A DNA stretch of 54,060 nucleotides from contig JADHZB010001829.1 of the NCBI GenBank assembly GCA_015657535.1, positions 1 to 54,060 on the forward strand, read 5' to 3'. The notes beneath the pieces are model-generated. The model was not told the DNA's origin and did not search any database. It saw nothing but the letters and a program-made list of their open reading frames with translations. Position 1 is the stretch's first letter, and every line of letters starts with the position of its first letter. This document shows, in pieces, positions 35,971-47,600 of this stretch. Both the position numbers and the translations under genes were made by a program. The DNA comes from Nephromyces sp. MM_2019 (lineage: Eukaryota; Apicomplexa; Aconoidasida; Nephromycida).

Positions 35971-36970
35971 TTGAAGTATTTAAAGGCTAGAGGAGTCCTA
36001 GATGTCTGTTCTATTGCAGTGCATACAAACTATACAAACGAGACGCGTATTATATGGACGTATAGCGATATGTATTAAGCACATGTTATGATGAGAGAAA
36101 CAAGGTGCTACAGGTGTTTTACAGGTAACACAAGGCTTTCATCTCAACGCTTTCAAAATATTTCTTGCTAGCCCTTGCTAAACCTTTATCACACAGAAAG
36201 CGTATTCTTCAATGTCATGGCTGATGGTTTTAGAATCTTTGAGGCGAATTTCCTCGCTTTTCTGTATTTACAGTTTATTCAGTAATAGCAGCTCTTCGAG
36301 CTTAACTATAAAGGAATTATTTCAGCTGTACTCCATACTTGATGGCATGACGCCTTCCATTTTTTTTGCCGTAAGCTAAGACAATGTGGTTGTTCTCTTG
36401 TTAAAAAATCTAATATGTTTTTAAGTTTTTAAAGTGAAACAATTGACATTGCATCAAAATTACCGTAAAAAAATATTGTGGTGATACAAAGTCGAGGAAG
36501 TTTTCAAATTGCTGACGCTTAACTTTCTTCAAGCAAGCCTTGACAAAGAATGTTGGCAGTGTAAATCTGGGCTTCATGAGAAGCAAAAAATTGCCATACG
36601 GGCCGTAGTGCGCTCATACCCGATGCACTATATTTAGCTGGCTGCTTGGTTCATAGTATCCATTGGTCATACCAAGCGATACACGGCCTCAAAATCTTAA
36701 CACTAAAAAGACTGCATTGTTGTTTTAATTTGGTATTGCTGCAAGCCAATATTTTTCATATAGACCTTGTCAACTTTGGGATAAGGCTTTATTCATAGGT
36801 GATATACTATGTGTAAATCAATCACAACTATTTTTTGAGAAAACAAAAAAGGAGGCGCTTGTTGAACTTCAACTGATCAAAAAATTTTGAATTGATTCTC
36901 CATATGGAGTGGCATGTAAAATGCACTGCATTCCGTTGCTAATATGCTAAGTGAAGGATTTGGGTTGAGC

Positions 36971-37603
36971 ATGCGGTCTTCCGCCCTACCTTCGACACTC
37001 GTATCATGGCGGCATTGCCATGAGCTGTTTCCTACAGCGAAGGTGAGCTTAAAGAAATCTGAAGGAACCACAAAAAAAAGAAGGAAGCTGCAGATATATC
37101 CCATTCCATGTGTGCATTTGAGAGATAAAAGCGAGACTAGCAGCATGCGTGTTTTAAGCGATCCTCACTTAACATGCAAATCAGCGCTGTGCAGGAAGTG
37201 CCGTAAAAGTAATGGGTTAGTGTGCTACCAAAAAAAATGAATAGCTTCGAATTTTAGGATGCTATAGAAAAATTCTAAACTGATGCTATTGATGAAGCGC
37301 ATCTTGATGTATCTGACTGACCAAAGGTATAGATATAACGAGCATACTGTATTTTCTGCAGCCTGCTACAAAATTGGAAATTTAAGTGTTTTTCGGCAGC
37401 ATAATAAGGTAAGAAAAAATCGATTTACGCAACACATTCTATTCCTCTGTAAGAATTTGGCATTCCTGGCTGCATTGCCTTCTTCGGAATTGCCTATTGC
37501 AGAGGTTCGTAACTCCTGGCCTCTGGAACCTCTTACGTTTAATATTAGCCTTGACGAAGTCGTAGTGACCACTCGTTTGAACTTACTTTTTGGCTGTGTG
37601 TAG
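36971..37603 (+). CDS. Candidate gene with spaced exons (hypothetical)
   Basis: Three pieces have good borders. The first, 36971-37042, starts ATG, encodes MRSSALPSTLVSWRHCHELF and ends GCGAAG|GTGAGC; its Arg/Ser/His-rich start could be a mitochondrial presequence. The second, 37362-37408, has acceptor TTTTCTGCAG and donor AATAAG|GTAAGA and encodes CYKIGNLSVFRQHNK. The third, 37454-37603, encodes NLAFLAALPSSELPIAEVRN and ends LLFGCV-stop. Pieces two and three join in phase 0. Piece one needs an additional exon between it and piece two for the phases to fit. The family is unknown. Confidence 0.33.
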
Positions 37604-38537
37604 TCCATGTTGATGTTTCTCAGTCTACTTTAGTCTTTTTTCTGCCCTGAAAGCGTTTAAATTTCGCAATTCCATCGGTATACGGCACTGAGCTATGCAT
37701 GCAACCCAGTTATGCAGAGGATTATTTAACGTAGTTGCTCAAAAAGGTTTTTTCAGCTGAGCTGCTTATTGCAAAGGGATTTCTGAGTGGTTGATACTAT
37801 GCATGAATGTATTTCGTAATACTGAATTCTACTCCTTTGTGTCTATGGGATCAACCATGCACACATTTGTCACTATAGTAGCATTTTTGGTTGATTGACC
37901 TAAAATATTTACAAAAAATTAGCTTTTCTGATGAAATCAATTTTCTACCAAGCTGACGGGCTCCGTATGGAGCAAAGGCTACCTAGCTGATAATGCTAAC
38001 TTTCCTTAAGCAGTATTCGAGTCTAGTGCGTGATCCACAGCTAGCATGGTGTATTTAGCCTGCCACAGATACGCAAAAATAAGCCTGCTCTGAAGCATTT
38101 CACGCAAGAATGACAAAAAATAAGCTACGAGGCAGAAATCAAATTGCCCCAATTAACTAAATTTCAATTAAGAAGGAAACTTATCACATGTCTGTGGTAG
38201 CTTCAGAACATGTGTTAGAGTACACGGAAGCTGCTCTTGTTTCAGAGCGAGCGAGGTAGCACTTGTAAACCGTAGATTAACAGCTATTAAGATATATATT
38301 TTAACCTTGCAGTCCATTAGAAGTATTTAGTATTTCGCATATATGGTTAAGGCATCAAAAAAATAGCCAGGGACTTCCTCCTACTACTTAAAGCTGGCCT
38401 ATTCATGCTTGTCTCATGCGTTGCACGGTTACCAAGGCTACACCCCATGGAAATGACAGTGCTTTAAAAACATTCAAAAGGTAACTCTGCTGTAGTTCCA
38501 TAATTTCATTTCCGGTTCCTGACTGAAAATTAGCAGC
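37604..38537. other. Short intergenic region
   Basis: No frame with splice or domain support was found. It lies between two tail-to-tail candidate genes, so only 3' untranslated sequence is expected. An alternative last exon for the minus-strand candidate gene (38522-38474, behind a 40-base intron) falls inside it. Confidence 0.35.
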
Positions 38538-39377
38538 TCAAAAAAGCCGGTAAAGCGTATACTGTCGCTTCTCTGTAGTTATGTCACGGCTCAAACGGGA
38601 GGCAGAAATCATGGCACCAGCAATTGAATCTCCTTGCTTGATGAGGGCAGCAGCTTCAATACGAGTAACCCGGAAGTGAACTACAAGGCGGGCGTACTCA
38701 CTGACCGTCGAGGTTTAGTACTCAACCTCGGTGGCTATACGTGCCTAGACTAGCCAAAAGGTCTGAAAAGTCTCAGTGGAAAAAAGATATATATCACATA
38801 ATTGAGGTGAGGATGATGAAATAGATGGCTAGACAAGGCTCTTTCACATGGTCCAATTTAAGAGCTCTTTCTTTTGAAGCTTATGGTGTTCAGCTATAGC
38901 TACAGTTAATTGTTATGACGGATAGTTTTAGCATGCTTTTATTGGAGATCCACTGGCTCCATGAAAGAAGTCGCTGCGTTACACTGAACAATATCTTGGG
39001 TATTCCGTATGAGGCAAGTTGAGCAGTTCATTACTATTTTAAATCGAATGCGAAGATTAGTAAACTTCAAGCATTCACACGATTCCCGAAAGAAATGAAT
39101 ATTTTCCTCCTGTTCCTAAATAACCCTTGTGGCGTGAGATGAAGCATGAATATTGAAGAAGGGCCTCCAAGGGCTGTGTCACCTACAAGCTGCTGACAAA
39201 CACTAGAATTTGCCGCTGTTCTAGGTTTGATCACAAGGTCACAAAAAAGTTGAAGCAACAAAGGCTGCAAAAGAGCTTTTATCTTTTTGCTAGTTTCACG
39301 TTACGCTACTTGTTCAACATCGATCAATATGTGACTAATGAGGCTGCTGCGGCGATGTCGTCGTCCCAAAGTGTCAT
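38538..39377 (-). CDS. Candidate small helical protein, three exons (hypothetical)
   Basis: The start ATG at 39377 gives MTLWDDDIAAAASL (39377-39336, phase 0). A 71-base intron leads to 39264-39187 (LLLQLFCDLVIKPRTAANSS, donor CTT|GTAGGT). A terminal exon begins at about 38696 or 38700 and runs to 38538; it encodes YARLVVHFRVTRIEAAALIK followed by GDSIAGAMISASRLSR and ends YTLYRLF-stop. The last exon is conspicuously protein-like (amphipathic helices, GC-richer than its surroundings) and is the best-supported part. A further exon could lie in the 490-base gap before it. I considered ESCRT-type helical proteins and chorismate synthase for the GDSIAG motif; neither fits well enough to name. Confidence 0.4.
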
Positions 39378-40815
39378 GTTAACTAAAGAAATTCTAGGCA
39401 AACGGGAATAGTAACTCGAATAAGTAAGCATTTCAAGTACTGCAGTGAAGATAGCACGTTTAATTGAGCTAAATGCCTTCGCGCTTGCTTTAGAACATGA
39501 GGCGGAATATAGTCCCTATCTCTTATTATTTGTATCGCTGATGCTACTACAGACCCCCCCCAATATTCAAGAAGTTCTTATTTAGAGTATCTGATTTATT
39601 TTGGGACGAAAAATTGTTGATTACTCCTGGTTTAGCTTTTTTGGCATCGCTGAATTCTGCTGGATGCGACTAGTATTTACCCTCTAATTGGGTTGCTATT
39701 GCTTTGCAAGTCGGAAAATTCAACAGTAACTTACCTTGATTTTTTGAATTTTATTGCTAAATGTAGAAAAAAATGCTACTTCTAGTCGCTTTTGATGGAT
39801 TTCCTGCATATAACTTGTTATAGTTTAGTGTGCTGCTGCAATAAAATATACTACGTTTTCGAGATGGTGAGCGTGAGTAGCTATAATTTGTCACTAGTAC
39901 TGCTTGCAGTTGTTGCTTTGATGATGCCTCATGAAAAAAAATTCAATGCGGCGTTTTTTGTTCGGTTTGCGTTTTTACGTACTTTTTATATTGGAAGCAC
40001 CATCTTATCGATATACAGCGGTATTTTCATGACCTAATGTAGCCTGCCTTCAATTTTCAACTTGTACATCGTATAATGTTTGTCGTGTCGTTTAGTCCTG
40101 CCGGGTTACATGAAAAATTTGATGTCATACAAGTTCCTACTTGAACCATAGAGAATCCCGTGTATCCTATGTTTACTGCAACAAAATCTTCTCCTCCAAT
40201 GATATTAGGCTGAGCTGTGATGCTGCACTTATCGTTGGACTCAAGGTTTGGTTTTTTTATGAATGCAGGTTAATGTGTCGATATCTTAGAAAAAGGCTTC
40301 GAACTTCCTAAAAGAGGCTGGCTATCGCTTGCATAGTTGTCTACCAGTACTCTCCCATTGAGGATTATTTTTCAAAGCTTGCGTGATATCATGAGCAAAG
40401 CCTAGCTATCCCCATTTTACTCCAGCTGGACCTACAAGTAAGTGCCTCTTCGCCACAGTCTACACGCTGGTTTGATGAAGCCCATCAATAAAAATTGCTT
40501 GTTTTTGCTTGAAATTTTGTATTTTTTTGTTACTCGGGTTAGTGATTTATGCTACGCAGTGTTATAGAAACAGTGCTTTGAAATGGAAAACTAGGTATAG
40601 TTGAAAAAAATACCTGAATGGCATCTCTAGAGTGATTTTAAAAGGTTTTTAAAAGTGTATCGTATACTTTGCTAGCTCCATGCTTGATCTTTTTCATCTT
40701 ATCTTCGCATATGGTGGAGCGAAATCCGTCAAGAGAGTAAGTTTCTCGTCTCAATTTTGAAAATTTCGTTATTTTATCGGTGGGTTGCATAGTTATTCAC
40801 CTTAAGGGAGCTACG
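39378..40815. other. Intergenic region with one hydrophobic open frame
   Basis: An 81-codon plus frame at 39792-40037 contains a hydrophobic run (SLVLLAVVALMM) and ends GIFMT-stop. It could be a small membrane protein or one exon of a larger gene, but the start codon context and flanks give no support. The rest is AT-rich without visible structure. Confidence 0.35.
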
Positions 40816-41254
40816 ATGTTTCTTAGAACTATTTTTAAATATTCGGCATTCTCTGCAGCTTTTCTATTTGCAGTGTACTTGTCAAATTTGTGCAGCATCT
40901 TACCACTTGCTAGTTTTGGGGATAAATTGTTAACGATAATGTGAGGAATCCTTTGGGAGGGTTTTTGCTGCTGCAAGTGTATTTTGCAGGTGAGGTTTCG
41001 CTCTTGTCTGATAATGTAGTTTTTTGCACACTTGAGTTGCTGGAGATATGTGTTGAGTCTGATGGTATCTCTTTTCAGAATTTTTTTTTTTTTTCTATTA
41101 TTAAATCTTTCCTTGATGAATTGCATTTTTTTTATTGACTCAAAAATTGCAGTGTCATTATGTGCTCTTTGATGTGATTATCACTGTGTTTGCAGCTTAT
41201 TTGGTATTTCAAAAACTTCACTGCTTTGGTTGTCGCGGAAATTTCGGTCATTGA
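40816..41254 (+). CDS. Candidate 84-residue membrane protein, three exons (hypothetical)
   Basis: Exons 40816-40940, 41037-41064 and 41153-41254 join in phase. The first starts MFLRTIFKYSAFSAAFLFAV, a signal-anchor-like helix, and ends at AT|GTGAGG. The second is a 28-base micro-exon (CWRYVLSLM, donor ATG|GTATCT). The third encodes the helix YVLFDVIITVFAAYLVF and ends FGCRGNFGH-stop. The product would span a membrane two or three times. The micro-exon acceptor (CTTGAG) is weak, so the exact chain is tentative; the overlapping Lys-rich minus frame 40797-41126 is likely a shadow. Confidence 0.3.
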
Positions 41255-41676
41255 AGAGCAAATTTTTGCTTGCTTGTTGAACTTGTGTTTTTTCGCTACT
41301 CCCCCCTCTGAATTAGGGCGTACTATATTAGGAATGTGCTGCTCACAGCATTAGGGTATATTCTATCAGGAGTGCAGCATCAGCTATGTGGTGCTTCAAG
41401 GAAGTTTTTGGATGCTTGTTGGCCATCCATATATTTTTTCGTCGGATCAGTGCTTATTCTTCGTTATTGAAGGTCTGGAACTACCTTTAATAGCAGATTT
41501 GAGGCTGAATCGAATTATATTATAGTTGCGAATTTCACTGTTTTAGTAAGTGAACAAATTTGGTAAAAATCAAGTAATTTCACCTAGTTTGAGCCGTAGT
41601 ACGTAAGTACAATTTTAGCCGCTATATGCATGTATATATGTGATATATACACGTATGAATATTTGTTGTGGAAGTA

Positions 41677-44600
41677 ATGAAGGAAGAAGAACTAGATAGC
41701 CCCCCTGAAAGAGCGGCTGGTAATCAGAATGATACCTTTTATATCGAAGCCTGTTTAAAATGGGGCTTCACTCGCTTCCGTATGCTGTATCAAAATGATG
41801 GAGCATTGTTACAGCATCCCTTCTGCCTTGTTCCAGAGGATGAGAATACCTATAAACTTCATGATGGTAGTCAAATCCGTTCTTTTTTTACGGAACTACT
41901 TGCATGCTTCAAAGATGCTGCCTTAAGAAAAAAGGCTTTAGAATTTTTGCAGATAATTTTCCAGAGGGTATTTTTGAGCTGCAATAAATGCCATAAGGCA
42001 CTTGTAGGAAAGTTTGAGAAAAATTACAACGTCTTCATAGCAATTTCTTCAATAGAAAGAGAGCTAGATGAGTTTCAAGCCTGGCGTCTCGCAAGGCTTT
42101 GTAGTGTATTTCTAGCTGAAAGAAGCTGCAGGTATTCAATGGAGGTGGAGGTAGCATCCCAAGATGATGTTAATTCACTGGCAGCAGTTGACTTTGAAAC
42201 ACGGTTGCAGCAGGAGGCGCGACCGTTCAGAGGAGAGCTGAAGATACCGAAACTACGCTCTGATTTTGTGCGTACCTCCGACTCTTCACCTTCCTTGAAT
42301 GATGAAAAAGCGAAGCTGATTCATTTGAGTGAGAAACCACAAAGTTCCATTGAGCTATCTAACAATTTTTCTAGTTTTGGAGGACTTGAGGCGAGCCTCA
42401 AGGGAAAGGCTGCGGAGAATGCTGTTCCTTTTTTACATGGTAAGCTTATCAACAAGGAAGAGGGCTCTTGTTGGGATAAGCGTGAAACAAGCAGTCTAGT
42501 AAGAGTTGACTCCTGTAGAACAGCATGCACAGCTTGTAATCCAGGTGAAGTCCTCGAAAATGTGAGAAGTGAGCAGCAAAGCAGCGTTATATTGCCTCTA
42601 CCCCCTTCTTTACATAGTACTGCAGTGTCTACTACCCTGGATATTAAAGAAGGCGCAAAATTTGAAGCTAACTCACTACCGAGCAGCACCGTGAAGGTAG
42701 ATTCTGCCGCTTTAGCTAATATGATTCAGATTGTGGACCTCGACTGTGGTGCGAACGAGGAATTTACAAGGTTGGAATCTGATGCCATGAGATTTACCAG
42801 GCATACCCCTTTACCGGAGGAGTGGCCTATTGATGCTGGACCTATATATTTGGACTTAACAGATGATGAAAGTTATGAAGCTCATGAAGCGCATAAAGCG
42901 CTGAGCGAGGGGGTTAAGATGAAACCAGAAGGTAGTAATACTAACTACGAGGGTGAAACCTCAAATTGTGAAAAGCTTGATTCATCAAGCATCTTGAAAT
43001 CCTCCATCTTTGAGACTTTTGCTTCTCCATCTTTATGGATGTGCCCTCTTGAGGATCAGAGCAATAGAATGCTCATTTTAAGCCTTCTGAAGAAAGCTCT
43101 AGACTCTTGGTCTCGAAAAGTTTTCAGATTACTGTGTTTATACCTACCTTCATCCCCAAAATATCATGAAAACATGAAAAATATATGTAATCTCAATGAT
43201 TCTTCTGCAGTCTTTAACTTGCAGGGGAATGTTGGCTCTACTGGTAATGCAATCTTCTCTCCAGCAGGGCTTAGCTCTACCGGCTTAGCAACTGCCAATA
43301 TCGCTTCAACTTCTCTCGATCACATGCGAAAGCTACAAAGTGAAGAACTTACGCATACTCGCGCCTCACCCGCTGCGGATTTTCTCTTGCATTCCCCCTC
43401 TACTAAGTCTTCTGGGGAAAGCTTGGAGTCCCATAGGATGCCTTTATTAAGGCCTATTTTTCCACACAAAAGCTCTACGTGTCCCACAGGGCATAAGGTG
43501 GTGGGTACTGTATACAGTGCTGCTAGTAAAACATCGTTCGCTGCGGATCTTCACTCTCAAGCTCACAATGTGACTGTTGGGGGCATAGAAGATGCCTCTC
43601 AAAACCTCTCATTCGATAGGACTCCAGATTTTGCTGTTACCAGAGATGGTACTGCAGGAGGAGAGGCTTTTGCTGGCTTCCCTTTCAAAGGCAAAGAAGG
43701 GGTCGCTGAAGGAGAGAAGCCTCACGAGAAAGACTGTGTGACGCTACTACCTACAAAGTCTGCTTGCTATGCTGAGTCTTGGAGGCATGGAGGTCAACGT
43801 AACTCTGACGAGTCAAGGTTTCTACCCTCTTATGAAAGTAGTACTTCAGCAGCAGAAAAACAAGATGAGAGTGGGAACTTCTTATACAATGAAGCTGATC
43901 ATGAACAGCACACTGCAAGAACCAGTTTTTTTTATCATCCATCGCTCGCTACTGAGCTCAAGCATTGTGCTGGTTCTTCTTCGGTGCCCATTATTGACGC
44001 ACACACAAAGGAAGATATACTTAAGACTTGGACGAGCTTGGATTTGCTCAGTTTTTGCATGATGCTCAATTGGCTGGAGACTTCTCGTGCGATAGCCCAG
44101 CTGCAACATGAAGATATGGAATCGTTTCTGAAAAGCATTAAAGGCAGGAGCCCTGCTGACTGTTTGCCTGATATTCTTTCTTTATCATTACCATCATCAC
44201 TGCCATCTCTTGATGGATACTCTAAGCCTCTGAACGCTTCTGAGAGTGCCTCCAAATCTATCATGGTAATTGACATTGAAGAGCTTTGTGAAAGTGAGAC
44301 AGGGAGCATAGCTGCATCTGTTTCTACCGGCAAGGACTCTCCTTGCAGCTTTGTTAAGGCACGCGAAGTAAACCCAGAGAATGAATCTGCTTTTTCTCCG
44401 GTGTTTAACACCATCCGTCGCCTTATATTTGGCGACTTCCAAGATCCGCTCTACTTGTTTGAGTTGTTTACTTTATTTGAAGAGCTCAATCGACCTTCTG
44501 AAGAAGCTGTAGCTTCTGGACTGTCAGAGAACAATGAATATCAAAAACTCCTACACATGCTGGTTTCTACCAAGATATTGCCTGAATTGCACTCAAATCT

Positions 44601-47600
44601 CTCATTGTTTAAGCTTATCTTCTCTTTCTTGAAGACGAAGATGAGAAAGGTTACTTCTTTCTCATCATTTGATTTTTCCTCGGGAAAAGATTTCCAAAGA
44701 AAAGTAGTAGATACTCCTAAACCATCAAAGCTAGAAAAAGAAGAAGGAAAAACCTGCGTTTCTCCTTCGGCTAGTTGTGACGGCAAGCGATCACAGGTTG
44801 CTCCCGTAGCCTACTTTGATCCTGAGGAAGACATCCATTCTGTTCTTTCAAAATGCTTCCTTCTCTTACCTGGTGCTTTTATGTTTACTATTGGGCGAAA
44901 AACAGCAAGAAAAATAGAAAAAATACACACACGTTCATCCTTAGCGTTTGCGCCTGCACACGCTATTTTTCAGGACTTTGTTAGCGAGGGACCTGGTGCT
45001 GATTCTGCAGATTTTAGGTCTCTTCGAAGTATTATCGCCTCTTCAATTCCAGCTGCATCGCTTCATCAGGAAAAGTCTTCTGCACAGCTAATTTCTGGGA
45101 AATCTGACGTAGCATGTGACAAGCAAACACCGGAGCATTTATCTGTAAGACCTCTAGCATTCACACACACTCTCGCAGAAAAGTTTCTAACGGAAAACCG
45201 AACTTTTTCTGATAAAGAAGGCTGCTCGCTCACTGTGTCTGGTTTGCCATCGCAACGCTACGTGTTACCTTATGCTGAGGAGGCCACAGATTCTGTGATT
45301 TTCTATGATTTTGCTAGGCTTGCTGTGGAAACATTCATCCTGCTAAGGGTAGTTGAGATCTTCTTTGCTTCTGGATTGTATCCATTTATAACCTCGGAAG
45401 CTCGCTTGAGAAGTAGTGAGCCTCGTGATTCTCCACTAAGCAAACCTCTAGATTCTCGAGAAAGCAGTTCCAAATCCCTCTCTTTGGGTGCAAAATCTTG
45501 CAGCTCTGAGCCTCCACATACTAGCATTCCCTACCTTGTATCAAATGTCCACTGCACTTCACTGCTTACCTCAATTCTTGGATTTGGAGAGTTTTTGATG
45601 GAGCTACTGCGGTTTTTATCGCTTAGCAAGGACTTTTGGAGTATTTTCAAGTCTTCGCTTGACGTGGATACTGGTGTGTGGTGTGAGCCACACTCTAGGG
45701 ATAAAATCAATCAGTCTTCATATTTTTTGTTTGCGTTTTCATTGAAGATGATAGGTTTTTCATTGTTTTCCCTGTTTCATCTAATTGATGTGTTGTTTAA
45801 GCTGCTACGCCACGATGCATTCGCAATTAATGAAGCTAGTCATATTCATCAGGATGATGCCACAAGAAAACATGAAACACTATATGAAACAAGTCTGAAG
45901 GTATCACCTGCATATGTGGGTTACTGGGTGAAGCTTTGTTGCCTTATAGCTACGCTAGACATCATTCAGCCAGCAAAGACTATTGCAGCGAAGGTAGGCT
46001 TTCATTTAGTGCGAATAGCTCTGTGTGTTTGTGTGTAGATTTTTTTTTCTCAAGGTGTGTGTACTTGAATTTCTGTGTGAAGTTCATTTCTCAAATGTCT
46101 GCGTGAATTTCTGGATTAAGTTGACTTCTCAAGTGTCTGTGTGTGTACAAATTATACTTTTGAGCCTTCGGTGTGTGTTTGCGTATGAGCCTTACTTCTC
46201 AAGTTTCTATGAGTTTGCTTGCCGGTTTATCCTCTTTCTTTAGGTTTGTGCTAATTATAGCTTTAGGCCTTCTTTCTGCCTTTCGCTGATACCTTCTGAG
46301 AAGAGAGCAAAGGCGTAACTTTTTTGAATTAATTGCCTTGTCGTGTGTGCTGGTTTTGGGACTCCTTCCTTGCATGCTGTACTCTAATATATAACTGCTA
46401 TTGTGGTGCATCACACACAACTGCAAAATCGTTTTCCTCCATTCCGTGGGCATAGCTTGTAAGCACAACTTCAACCCCCCTTACACGCACACACACTCTA
46501 GTGAACATGCTAAAAATCCTTTCAAAACTTTAAAACTTTGTTTTCCTTGTAGCTTATACTAACTCCACTCTTGGATATGGTTCTAAACGGCCTAGCACAC
46601 TCAATACAATCTTCTTTCTTTGAGTACGCTGAGTTTATTGATATACTGCGTATTCTAAGCCTGTGGAGCTTGAATGTCGGTAGAGGTACTCGTTCTGCCT
46701 CTAAGCCTCTCCCGTTGAGTCGGCTACTTGATAATTCCCGTAGAAATCTCGAGGGGACTTGCCGATTAGAAGCCTTCAATCATCAATTTCATGGCGTTGG
46801 AGATGAGCAATCGAGCAGCGAAGCTCTTTACGAAGGTTTCACTGCCAAAACTCCTATGAAGAATGATGAGGAAAGGCTGATGTTTTTAGGAGGTACTTCA
46901 CTAGAAGAGGGATTCCGTAGCAACCCAATGACTGAACAGATGAGTTTCTTCAATAAACCGGCAGAAAAAAACCCTCAGTCCAGCGTGTGTTCCGAAAAGC
47001 CTACGGTTGCTGCATATTCAAGCCGAGAATACCGAGAAGAAACCTCAGATACCTCATCCTCGGCATCACAAGGCTACAATGGCACTCACTATAAGGCATC
47101 AAAGCTAGTTCTGCACCCACGCATTGTCTATGCGGTATCTTCAATGGTTTTGCCGATATCCATTGCACACGAGATGCTTGCATCAACCAATCATACGGCT
47201 GATGAAGAAGTAAAAGAAGAAAGGAAAGGCATGCTTGCTGCCTTGAAGATTGGAATCTGCATGAAGAAGATGAGGTTCCTCCCTATCATTTCAGAGGCTC
47301 CAGGCTTAGTATTTGAAATGATTGAGGAAGACTCGAGCGTTCTCAAGGCTTTGAATGACCCTGCTCCTCCCTGCAAAGATGACTCTGATAGTGGCCGTTA
47401 CCGGATGATGAATAAGCGCACACAGATGTTTGACCACTCTGATGGAGTAGCTGCCGAATCTGCGAAGGAATCCTTTTACTTTTTGGTGTTTGATTGGGCT
47501 GTTAATCAATTTTGTGAGGAGTCTTTGAAAAAAGTTTGCTCAGGCTATTCTTTGTTGACTGGCAGTGCACTCACGCACACACTCAGCAGTGCATCATCCG

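Noticed and set aside
38538..38700. Chorismate synthase exon suggested by GDSIAGA
   Set aside because: The family's flanking residues (GDSxGG followed by a Pro-Gly-Leu-Gly-Glu stretch) are absent.
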